Source: an uncultured Eubacteriales bacterium
GTDB lineage: Bacteria; Bacillota; Clostridia; Lachnospirales; CAG-274
Direction of reading: 5' to 3'
DNA length: 6,837 nt
Assembly (NCBI GenBank): GCA_902495025.1
Contig: CABUWB010000098.1
Coordinates: forward strand, 1 to 6,837
The notes below the pieces were generated by a model that did no database searches, had not been told where the DNA came from, and saw only the letters and a program-made list of their open reading frames with translations. Position 1 is the stretch's first letter, and each line of letters opens with the position of its first letter. Positions 1 to 5,915 of the stretch are shown piece by piece. A program made the position numbers and the translations under genes.

Positions 1-1568
1 ACACCCAATATTTTATTGTTGTTTACTGCGGTTTTGATATGTACAAACTTTATGCCGCCGCCGGGCAGCTTCATTTTATAAACCTTGTTTATATCGGGTG
101 AAATTTCCTTGCAGAACATACCCATTTTTTCCTCAAATACCTGCCTTGGCACAAAGAGCTTATCACTTGGCTTTTCCATATTAAGCAGGGTATAGAGCAT
201 ATCCGTACAGTATACAAAGTCGGAATTTTTATCATACTCAAACGCACCGAAATTAAGACCTGCAAGGTCAATAATTGTAGATACCTTGGCGGAGAAATCC
301 GTCAAATCATCAGTAAGGCTTTCAACAACCTTTGCAAGCTCGTTAATCTCGCTTATGTTGGACTGCGACGGTATAACAGGGTTATCGGCACGTATTGTTT
401 TAATTTCACCAATAAATTTATGTATTGGCTCTGCCATCAGACGGCTTACAATCCATGCAAAAAGAAGACCCAAAAACATTGTAATTGCAAAGGCAAAAAG
501 CACATTAAAGCGTATGCCGTTTTCAAGGTCATTAAGATAGACACTGTCAACAACGCCGCAGAGCAACCATGTTTTATGCTCATAGCCGCAGCTGTCCCAC
601 AAATTAACCTCGTTAATTGTGGAATATACCTTGGTGCGCTGTTTCTTTGAGGTATTAAGCGTATACATACCGTTGTTTACAGCCCCCGAGCTGAAGCTGA
701 CCTTATCAGAATAATTATTGAGCTTGTCAAAGGTGCTGCCAGACACTGCAACCCTTGTAAAGTCGCTGTCTGAATTATTTTTGCAAAGCAGAACATAGCT
801 GCCCATGCCCTTGCTGTTAATCTCCAGATAAGGCAGGGAGTCCTTAATATGGCTAAGGCTCACCTCAACGCCAAACACACCGATACACTCACCGTTTGCA
901 TTTTTTAGCGGCAGAGTATAGGCAACAGCCCTCTGACCGTCAAAATTAATCTGATACGGCATGGACCAGTAGCCAAGAGCAGTGCTTTCAGCCCCGGGAT
1001 TTTCCGCCGCAAGGCGTATAGGCTCCGAGAGATAATCAAGGCTTTCGCTTTCCTTTATATTAAGGGACGTACTCCAGTTTTGCGCACGCAGTATGCCCGT
1101 TCTGTTAATTATATTTTCGCTTGATATGTTAAGGCAATAGCTTTGCCCACGCATACTCTTATCATGGTCACGCAGATAAATTGCAGGCAGACGGTCAACT
1201 GTTAAATCCGCCCCCATAACAACAAAAGCACCTGTTATATCCTGGTTTGTTGTCATGTACTGCAAACGTGGCAAAAGAGTAATAAAAGCCTCATCATAGC
1301 CTGCAGAGGCATACTCCTGCTGCGATACAACATTATTTATTTCATTATAGCTGTTATCGGCTAAATCCGATACAGAGTTCAGACTGTCTGCAAGGGAATT
1401 GGTACGTATAACGGTAGTTTCTTTAAGATTGCCGTAAACATTACTGACAATTGTCCCCAGTGTGCCCCCAAAGCATACAAACATGGCAAATATAATAAGC
1501 TCAAAAAGCAGTATATATACCATGGAAACAGTGAACTTCTGCCTAATGGAAATAATTTTGTCAAACAT
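1..1568 (-). CDS. Two-pass membrane sensor protein with Cache-like external domain, HAMP-like linker and PAS-like domain (C-terminus outside window)
   Basis: An uninterrupted frame of 522 codons runs from ATG at 1568 off the left edge, so the C-terminus is missing. The start is supported by AGGTGG (1574-1579) 5 bases upstream and a promoter beyond it. Seen: membrane segment at about residues 13-35, an external region of about 315 residues, and a second membrane segment at 354-375. Next come a HAMP-like linker (about 375-425, with Pro381 and a SEINEL stretch at 406-411 resembling the HAMP DEIGEL motif) and a PAS-like start near 425-522 (GAFEY at 441-445). The layout is that of a dCache-type ligand sensor. 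From recalled Clostridial proteins with a similar LAGLNFGAFEYD region, the missing output is most likely a GGDEF diguanylate cyclase. A histidine kinase or methyl-accepting protein is less likely. Membrane sensor: confident. External fold and output: inference. Confidence 0.85.
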   Translation of the reverse strand, partial: MFDKIISIRQKFTVSMVYILLFELIIFAMFVCFGGTLGTIVSNVYGNLKETTVIRTNSLADSLNSVSDLADNSYNEINNVVSQQEYASAGYDEAFITLLPRLQYMTTNQDITGAFVVMGADLTVDRLPAIYLRDHDKSMRGQSYCLNISSENIINRTGILRAQNWSTSLNIKESESLDYLSEPIRLAAENPGAESTALGYWSMPYQINFDGQRAVAYTLPLKNANGECIGVFGVEVSLSHIKDSLPYLEINSKGMGSYVLLCKNNSDSDFTRVAVSGSTFDKLNNYSDKVSFSSGAVNNGMYTLNTSKKQRTKVYSTINEVNLWDSCGYEHKTWLLCGVVDSVYLNDLENGIRFNVLFAFAITMFLGLLFAWIVSRLMAEPIHKFIGEIKTIRADNPVIPSQSNISEINELAKVVESLTDDLTDFSAKVSTIIDLAGLNFGAFEYDKNSDFVYCTDMLYTLLNMEKPSDKLFVPRQVFEEKMGMFCKEISPDINKVYKMKLPGGGIKFVHIKTAVNNNKILG

Positions 1569-1618
1569 TATTTCCACCTGCCTTCCCCTCTGTTAATTTG
1601 GTATTTGACATATCTTTC

Positions 1619-1647
1619 ATTATATATCACTTTTTTCAAAAACACAA
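1619..1647 (-). promoter_or_regulatory. Sigma-A-type promoter of the sensor gene
   Basis: Read on the minus strand, a -35 TTGTGT (1642-1647) is followed after exactly 17 bases by a perfect -10 TATAAT (1619-1624). Transcription would begin near 1612 and give a leader of about 43 bases before the sensor ATG at 1568. The gap to the upstream TPR gene (1569-1673) has no convincing terminator hairpin, so read-through from that gene remains possible. Confidence 0.65.
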
Positions 1648-1673
1648 TATCAAATTTACATTTTGTTCATTAT

Positions 1674-2516
1674 TTATTCACTTTTCATTTTTTCTATCTG
1701 TGCCTTAATTTCTGCAAGTGTTACTGTGTTAAGCGCCGATACATTGCACTCTGACGCCTTTGTCATATAATCTATTGCCAAGGCTTTATCCCCCTCCTGC
1801 TGTGCAATAAGCCCCATATAGTAAAGACTGTCTACCATATTTTCCTTATATTCCAGCGCCTTAAGAAAGTTCTCCTTGGCTTTTGCAATATCACCCTTGT
1901 TATAATAAATCTGCCCCATATTGTCCCATGCAGGTGCATGCTCGGGTGTGTCCTCAATAGCACGCAGGGTATATTCCTCAGCCTTCGCATAGTCCTTTTT
2001 AAGTATATAAAGATAACCAAGCGTTGTAAGCGTGCTTGCGTTAATGTAGCTGTACTTTTCCTCCAGCTCCTCCATTGTGGCTATTGCCTTGTCAATTTCA
2101 CCAAGCACCCAGTAGCAGCTGCCCTTTGCAAGCGGAATATTTTTTTCATAAATAAGCTTTGTATTATACTTATCGGCTCTTTCAAGCAAAGCAAGCGCCT
2201 CCGCCGCCTTGCCATAGTGCAGCAGCATAAGTGCATAATTGTAAAGTGCAACCGCATTTTGCGTATTAAGCGCAGCAGCCTTGCGATAGTATTTTTCCGC
2301 CTTATCAGGCTTCATAAAAAGGTAGTAGGCATTACCCACCATGCCGTAATAATATGGACGGAATATAATGGCACTTAACACAAAATAAATAAATATTGCA
2401 GGTATCAGCCATATCTCCGAAAGCTTAAGCCAGAATACCAGCACAAGCCATGCCACCATAAGATAGCCCAATGTAAAGCCCTTGTAATATGCCACAGGGT
2501 CAAATTTTTTCTTCAT
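1674..2516 (-). CDS. Membrane-anchored tetratricopeptide-repeat (TPR) protein
   Basis: This gene encodes 280 residues. Seen: a short basic N-terminus (MKKK), two hydrophobic segments (about 15-31 and 35-52) forming a hairpin anchor, then helical repeats to near the C-terminus. TPR-like units fall at about 56-85, 87-116, 126-156, 161-191, 195-225 and 229-259. They carry typical Tyr/Ala/Gly/Pro spacing, for example AWDNMGQIYYNKGDIAKAKE at 196-215. TPR arrays bind protein partners and have no catalytic role. With a basic N-terminus and two passes, the repeats probably face the cytoplasm. The start is the first ATG of the frame; a GGAG (2529-2532) sits 12 bases upstream, longer than usual. The gene has its own promoter and lies behind the terminator of the SGNH-like gene, so it is probably transcribed separately. 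Partner and pathway are unknown. TPR proteins do occur in some MoxR-type gene clusters, but a link to the MoxR operon at 3977 is only a guess. Confidence 0.88.
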   Translation of the reverse strand: MKKKFDPVAYYKGFTLGYLMVAWLVLVFWLKLSEIWLIPAIFIYFVLSAIIFRPYYYGMVGNAYYLFMKPDKAEKYYRKAAALNTQNAVALYNYALMLLHYGKAAEALALLERADKYNTKLIYEKNIPLAKGSCYWVLGEIDKAIATMEELEEKYSYINASTLTTLGYLYILKKDYAKAEEYTLRAIEDTPEHAPAWDNMGQIYYNKGDIAKAKENFLKALEYKENMVDSLYYMGLIAQQEGDKALAIDYMTKASECNVSALNTVTLAEIKAQIEKMKSE

Positions 2517-2549
2517 ATTTATAATTCACTCCAAATCTCTTCTTATTTT

Positions 2550-2578
2550 ATTGTACCACCTGTGCCGAAAATAAGCAA
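2550..2578 (-). promoter_or_regulatory. Sigma-A-type promoter (extended -10) of the TPR gene
   Basis: On the minus strand, -35 TTGCTT (2573-2578), a 17-base spacer and -10 TACAAT (2550-2555) are seen. TGG directly before the -10 gives an extended -10 (TGn). Transcription would begin near 2543, a leader of about 27 bases. The promoter lies just downstream of the terminator at 2604-2634, which supports independent transcription of the TPR gene. Confidence 0.7.
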
Positions 2579-2603
2579 GGGCATTTGAACAGATTATCCA
2601 TAC

Positions 2604-2634
2604 AAAAATAAAAAACCGACGTGTGTACGCCGGT
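2604..2634 (-). terminator. Rho-independent terminator of the SGNH-like gene
   Basis: Read on the minus strand, an 8-bp stem (ACCGGCGT pairing with ACGTCGGT, one G-U pair) closes a 4-base ACAC loop. A T-rich run (TTTTTTATTTTT) follows it, starting in the last base of the stem. It begins about 10 bases after the TAA of the SGNH-like gene (2645-2647), as expected of an intrinsic terminator, and separates that gene from the TPR gene. Confidence 0.88.
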
Positions 2635-2644
2635 AATTTATTAT

Positions 2645-3751
2645 TTATTTCTGCTCATTTTCGCCATCTGTCAGATAGTTAAGCTCGTTAAGCTTGTTAT
2701 ATATTGCAAAAGCAGCGGCATCCGCACCCTCTGCACTGAAATATTTATTGTTGCTGAAATAAACATAAGGTATAATGCCGTTTTGTGCAAGCACCCTGTC
2801 GTCCTCAGAAAGGGTAATTTTTATATCCTCTGCGGCATCTGTAAGCAGATACTGCCTGAGGTTAAAAAAGTTATCCCCGAAAGCCTCGGCAAGGGCTTTA
2901 TTTGCTGCCTCAAGCACAGCAACCTCACCCTTAATCGGTCCTACCACAATAAACGCCCTGTCCTTTTCATTAAGGCTGTCAGCCATCTTTTTATATATTT
3001 CAACAGCCTTTTCGGGCGTTTTAAATATTGCGTCATCGCCAACAAAGAAAACGCTTACATCGTCCATTCTCTGCAGCATGGCACGACTCTTGACCTCGGC
3101 AGGTGTAAGCACAAGCGTTTCATCACCGCTTTCGGTACGGGTAAAGACATATCTTCCATCAATAACGGAGAGCAGACCCTCCACGCCGTTTATCGAGCAT
3201 GGGTTAAGACCGCCGTTTTTGGAGTAATCAAAGTTGATAGCCCTGCCGTCCTTATCACTTACAAGCACCTCTGTTGAGGACTTATTGGCAGGTATTACAA
3301 ATGGCGATACATAGGCAGGTGAGCCGCCCTGTCTTGCTGCAGTTTCAAAAATACTGTCGTTATCCACCGCTATATTGTAAACCGTACGCTGTGCCAGATA
3401 TGACAGAACACCGGGGTAAGATGACGTTGCGTCATCAGGCGCATTGGTATAGCTGTCACCATAGCAGGAAATGCCCCTTAAATTGTTGAGGTTGGTTACA
3501 TTGCCCGCAGCGTCCTTAGTGGCGCCGTACATATCCTTTGTACCCTTTTCCGCCTGTGTAAGAGTCATATAATGCGAGGTATTTGTAGCAATAAGCTCTC
3601 TATTTAAAAAAAGATGTATGCCTACAAATGCAAGTATAAGCACAAATGCCGCAAACACTATTTTAAAAAGCTTCTGCTCCAGTACATCTGCACGGCTTTT
3701 TTTATTTTTGTTATATTTTAATTTCTTTACTGGTTTTTTATCCGAAAACAT
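2645..3751 (-). CDS. Membrane-anchored SGNH/GDSL-hydrolase-like protein with degenerate catalytic site
   Basis: This gene encodes 368 residues. Seen: a Lys/Arg-rich cytoplasmic N-terminus (1-28), one membrane segment (about 30-49), then an external domain. SGNH block I is present as GISCYGDSYT (93-102) with candidate nucleophile Ser100. A central stretch (about 142-222, including GGLNPCSINGVEG at 180-192) matches, from memory, a beta-rich insert of a Clostridial SGNH subfamily. Its C-terminal signature is also recognisable: FGDNFFNLRQYL (291-302), then a block V equivalent. In active relatives that block reads like SDGVHFN; here it is S-N-N-K-Y-F-S (333-339), so Asp becomes Asn334 and His becomes Tyr337. 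The block III Asn also seems replaced (VGDD, 237-240). Active relatives are esterases or deacetylases, often on cell-wall glycans; this one may bind rather than cleave. AGGAGG (3765-3770) lies 13 bases before ATG, which is unusually far. The gene is single, with its own promoter and terminator. Fold: fairly sure. Loss of activity: inference. Confidence 0.8.
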   Translation of the reverse strand: MFSDKKPVKKLKYNKNKKSRADVLEQKLFKIVFAAFVLILAFVGIHLFLNRELIATNTSHYMTLTQAEKGTKDMYGATKDAAGNVTNLNNLRGISCYGDSYTNAPDDATSSYPGVLSYLAQRTVYNIAVDNDSIFETAARQGGSPAYVSPFVIPANKSSTEVLVSDKDGRAINFDYSKNGGLNPCSINGVEGLLSVIDGRYVFTRTESGDETLVLTPAEVKSRAMLQRMDDVSVFFVGDDAIFKTPEKAVEIYKKMADSLNEKDRAFIVVGPIKGEVAVLEAANKALAEAFGDNFFNLRQYLLTDAAEDIKITLSEDDRVLAQNGIIPYVYFSNNKYFSAEGADAAAFAIYNKLNELNYLTDGENEQK

Positions 3752-3764
3752 AAACTGTGATTTA

Positions 3765-3770
3765 CCTCCT
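3765..3770 (-). promoter_or_regulatory. Ribosome binding site of the SGNH-like gene, wide spacing
   Basis: A perfect AGGAGG on the minus strand is 13 bases from the ATG at 3751; including the next T, AGGAGGT is 12 bases away. No ATG, GTG or TTG in frame lies closer, so the start at 3751 stands despite the spacing. Confidence 0.7.
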
Positions 3771-3836
3771 GCGGGAACAATATCCTATAGCTTTTACTCC
3801 TAAGCCTATACCCCCACTCTTATGTACAACATTTAT

Positions 3837-3865
3837 AGTTTACAATATATTTGCCGTAATGTCAA
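3837..3865 (-). promoter_or_regulatory. Sigma-A-type promoter of the SGNH-like gene
   Basis: On the minus strand a perfect -35 TTGACA (3860-3865) is followed after 17 bases by TAAACT (3837-3842), which matches the -10 consensus at 4 of 6 positions. Transcription would start near 3830, giving a leader of about 80 bases. The -35 box lies within an imperfect palindrome (3849-3867), and one ATATTTGCC copy (3847-3855) lies in the spacer, so control by a bound regulator is plausible. Confidence 0.65.
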
Positions 3866-3867
3866 AT
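3849..3867. promoter_or_regulatory. Candidate operator: imperfect 19-bp palindrome over a -35 box
   Basis: ATTTG at 3849-3853 and CAAAT at 3863-3867 form inverted arms around a partly symmetric centre at 3858 (ATTTGnCnT in both arms). The element covers the TTGACA of the minus-strand promoter and part of its spacer, a position where a bound dimer would block RNA polymerase. AT-rich sequence makes chance palindromes common, so this is a candidate only. Confidence 0.35.
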
Positions 3868-3879
3868 ACAGAATTAAGG

Positions 3880-3919
3880 AATTATTATATTTGCCTATTA
3901 AAAAATTATTATATTTGCC
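3880..3919. repeat. Perfect 16-bp direct repeat in the divergent promoter region
   Basis: AATTATTATATTTGCC occurs at 3880-3895 and again at 3904-3919, a period of 24 bases. Its core ATATTTGCC occurs a third time at 3847-3855, 40 bases from the first copy. The rightmost copy supplies most of the -35 (TTGCCA) of the MoxR-operon promoter, and the leftmost lies inside the SGNH-like gene promoter. This could be a set of binding sites for one regulator serving both directions, or a local duplication of a promoter piece. Confidence 0.75.
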
Positions 3920-3942
3920 AAACACGAAAAATATGTTATACT
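3915..3942 (+). promoter_or_regulatory. Sigma-A-type promoter (extended -10) of the MoxR operon
   Basis: -35 TTGCCA (3915-3920), a 16-base spacer and -10 TATACT (3937-3942) are seen. TGT directly before the -10 makes an extended -10. Transcription would begin near 3949, a leader of about 28 bases before the ATG at 3977. The -35 box lies at the end of the second 16-bp repeat copy. Confidence 0.7.
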
Positions 3943-3976
3943 TGTATGGAACGTAATTTTTTCGGAGGAAACAGAG

Positions 3977-4900
3977 ATGAACGATATATTAAAAGCGTCA
4001 GATGAAATTAAAAAGGTAATACAGGGTAAGGACAATATTATAAACAGCGTTATGATGGCTATTTTAAGCGGAGGACATATTCTGCTTGAGGACGTACCGG
4101 GCGTTGGCAAAACAACGCTTGCGCTTGCATTTTCAAGGGTACTGGGGCTTGAATACAAGAGGGTACAGTTTACACCCGACGTTATGCCAAGCGACGTAAC
4201 AGGCTTTTCAATGTACAACAAAAAGACCGACAGCTTTGAGTTTGTACCGGGTGCTGCAATATGCAACCTGCTGCTTGCAGACGAAATTAACCGTACCTCG
4301 CCCAAAACACAGGCAGCACTGCTTGAGGTAATGGAGGAGGGCAGGGTTACCGTTGACGGCGTAACACACCATGTACCAAAGCCGTTTACGGTTATTGCAA
4401 CACAAAATCCGTTTGGCTCATCGGGTACGCAAAAGCTGCCACAGTCACAGATGGACAGGTTTATTACAAGACTTTCAATGGGCTATCCCGATAAGGAAAG
4501 CGAAATTATGGTGCTAAAGGGCAAGGGTATATCAAACATTGACTGTGTAAACGAGGTGCTTTCAAAGGATATTCTTATGGATATGCAGCAAAAATGCGCA
4601 CAGGTTTTTGTAAATGACTCACTTTATGCCTTTATTGTGGATATTGCAAATGCCACAAGACAGAGCAGCCTTTTTGATATGGGCATAAGCCCACGAGGCA
4701 GCATTGCCGTATTAAAGCTTGCAAAGGCGTCCGCCTTTATTGATGACAGGGACTATGTTGTACCCGAGGATATAATTGACGTGCTTAAAAGCGCCGTTGT
4801 GCACAGGGTTGAGCTGAGCGAGAGCGCAAGGGCGTCAAAATACAGCACCGAGGACGCAATAAGCGAGGTTATGAGCAAATTAAAGGTACCTAAGGGGTAA
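3977..4900 (+). CDS. MoxR-family AAA+ ATPase
   Basis: This gene encodes 307 residues, close to the usual MoxR length of 300-330. Motifs seen: Walker A PGVGKTT (41-47, Lys45 and Thr46), Walker B LLLADEINR (98-106, Asp102 and Glu103), and sensor 1 in TVIATQNPF (138-146, Asn144). An arginine-finger candidate is in QMDRF (Arg161), and sensor 2 is SPRG (Arg240). The MoxR hallmark FTPDVMPSDVTG (65-76) is present and all key residues are intact. MoxR proteins are cytoplasmic chaperone-like ATPases that usually act with a vWA-domain partner to mature or activate another complex. Here the likely partner is the DUF58 protein 7 bases downstream. The start is supported by GGAGG (3964-3968) 8 bases upstream and a promoter just before it. 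First gene of a three-gene operon. The family call is very secure; the client is not known. Confidence 0.97.
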   Translation: MNDILKASDEIKKVIQGKDNIINSVMMAILSGGHILLEDVPGVGKTTLALAFSRVLGLEYKRVQFTPDVMPSDVTGFSMYNKKTDSFEFVPGAAICNLLLADEINRTSPKTQAALLEVMEEGRVTVDGVTHHVPKPFTVIATQNPFGSSGTQKLPQSQMDRFITRLSMGYPDKESEIMVLKGKGISNIDCVNEVLSKDILMDMQQKCAQVFVNDSLYAFIVDIANATRQSSLFDMGISPRGSIAVLKLAKASAFIDDRDYVVPEDIIDVLKSAVVHRVELSESARASKYSTEDAISEVMSKLKVPKG

Positions 4901-4907
4901 TTAAGGC

Positions 4908-5915
4908 ATGGACAGGCTTAACAACATTTTATATTATCTTATAATAACGGTATTTATCGGCATAAGCGCCTTCTTTTTCCACAGCTATCTGCTTGCGCTT
5001 ATTACCGCTGCACTTGTGCTTATAATCCCCGTTTCATACCTTCTTTTAAGGCTTGAAAAGGGACGCCTTCACATCACTCTTGATGATAACCGCAGCAGCT
5101 ACAAAAGGGACGAGGAGCACAGGCTTAAAATCACTCTCAGAAACAGAGGCTTTGTGCCTGTTACAGGCTGTCAGTTTAAAATAGAGCTTGCAAACAGCTT
5201 TGCCGACAGTGTGCAGACAAGATATTTAAGCGCCGCTGTACCTGCCTTTGGCAAAAGGGTTATTGAGCTTAAAATAAAGCCCGTACTGTGCGGCAGAATA
5301 ACCGTAACAGCTGACGAAATGAGCATAAGGGATATTATGTCCTTTTTTGAGATTAAGGATAAGGCAAGGGCTGTGCGCACAATAAGCGTACTGCCACGCA
5401 GAATAAAGCAGAGTATTGAAAACACAAAGACCGAAAGCGTGTCCGACGACAGTGAAAAGGCTCATAAGGACAGCGCAGGCACAGAGGTTATAGATATAAG
5501 GGAGTATGCAAGGGGCGACAGCCTTAAAACCATTTATTGGAAGCTGAGCGCCAAAAAGGACGAGCTTTTTGTACGTGAAAAGGGCGACAACACCACAGAA
5601 TATGCCATACTGCTTTTTGAGCTTGACAAGGCATGTATAAACGGCATACTCGATATTGTATACACTGCTGCAAGACAGTTTGTCAAGGCAGGCGAAAGCC
5701 TTAAAATATGCTGGGCAGGCAGCGGAGAGGAGCAGCTGTCCTCTTATGTTGTAGAAAACGAAAGGGATATTTATGCCATGCTTGAAAGGGTTTATTCCTC
5801 TTACCCAACAGGCAATACAGGACACACTCTTTCCGTAGCAAAAAGGCAGCTCACAGGCGGCAGCGTGCTTTATGTTTCCTCACCCGAAAAAGGAGTTGAA
5901 ACCGTTAATTTATGA
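4908..5915 (+). CDS. DUF58 (vWA-like) membrane protein, MoxR partner
   Basis: This gene encodes 335 residues. Seen: two N-terminal hydrophobic segments (about 8-24 and 27-47), a beta-rich region (about 52-165), a polar Ser/Asp/Lys-rich linker (about 170-190), then the DUF58 signature. The signature is IREYARGDSLKTIYWKLSAK (197-216) followed by FVRE (221-224), matching the family pattern REY..GD....I.WK.SA.....VRE. The remainder (231-335) fits a vWA-like fold. At the usual metal-site strand this protein reads ILLFELDKAC (234-243) rather than D-x-S-x-S, so metal binding there is doubtful. DUF58 proteins are nearly always encoded beside MoxR ATPases and are thought to work with them at the membrane. 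AAGGGG (4892-4897) lies 10 bases before the ATG and overlaps the end of the MoxR gene. Its stop overlaps the next gene's start. Family secure; biochemical role unproven. Confidence 0.95.
   Translation: MDRLNNILYYLIITVFIGISAFFFHSYLLALITAALVLIIPVSYLLLRLEKGRLHITLDDNRSSYKRDEEHRLKITLRNRGFVPVTGCQFKIELANSFADSVQTRYLSAAVPAFGKRVIELKIKPVLCGRITVTADEMSIRDIMSFFEIKDKARAVRTISVLPRRIKQSIENTKTESVSDDSEKAHKDSAGTEVIDIREYARGDSLKTIYWKLSAKKDELFVREKGDNTTEYAILLFELDKACINGILDIVYTAARQFVKAGESLKICWAGSGEEQLSSYVVENERDIYAMLERVYSSYPTGNTGHTLSVAKRQLTGGSVLYVSSPEKGVETVNL

Noticed and set aside
286..650. Short plus-strand open frames opposite the sensor gene
   Set aside because: They lie antisense to a continuous 522-codon frame with clear domain structure, have no ribosome binding site and no recognisable protein features.
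1569..1673. Terminator between the TPR gene and the sensor gene
   Set aside because: The gap is AT-rich with only weak pairing and no GC-containing stem followed by a T run.
1938..2378. 146-residue plus-strand open frame
   Set aside because: It is antisense to the TPR repeats, Cys- and Ile-rich in a way typical of reversed coding sequence, and without start signals.
2621..3277. 218- and 150-residue plus-strand open frames
   Set aside because: Both are shadows of the SGNH-like gene. The longer one even begins inside that gene's terminator hairpin.
3880..3919. Direct repeat as the start of a CRISPR array
   Set aside because: Only two full copies exist, the unit is 16 bp with an 8-base gap, and no cas genes are present.
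3757..4005. 82-residue plus-strand open frame with repeated NYYIC peptide
   Set aside because: The peptide repeat is only the translation of the 16-bp direct repeat in the promoter region, and the frame runs into the MoxR start.
5226..5825. 199-residue minus-strand open frame
   Set aside because: It is antisense to the DUF58 signature region, has no family resemblance and no promoter.
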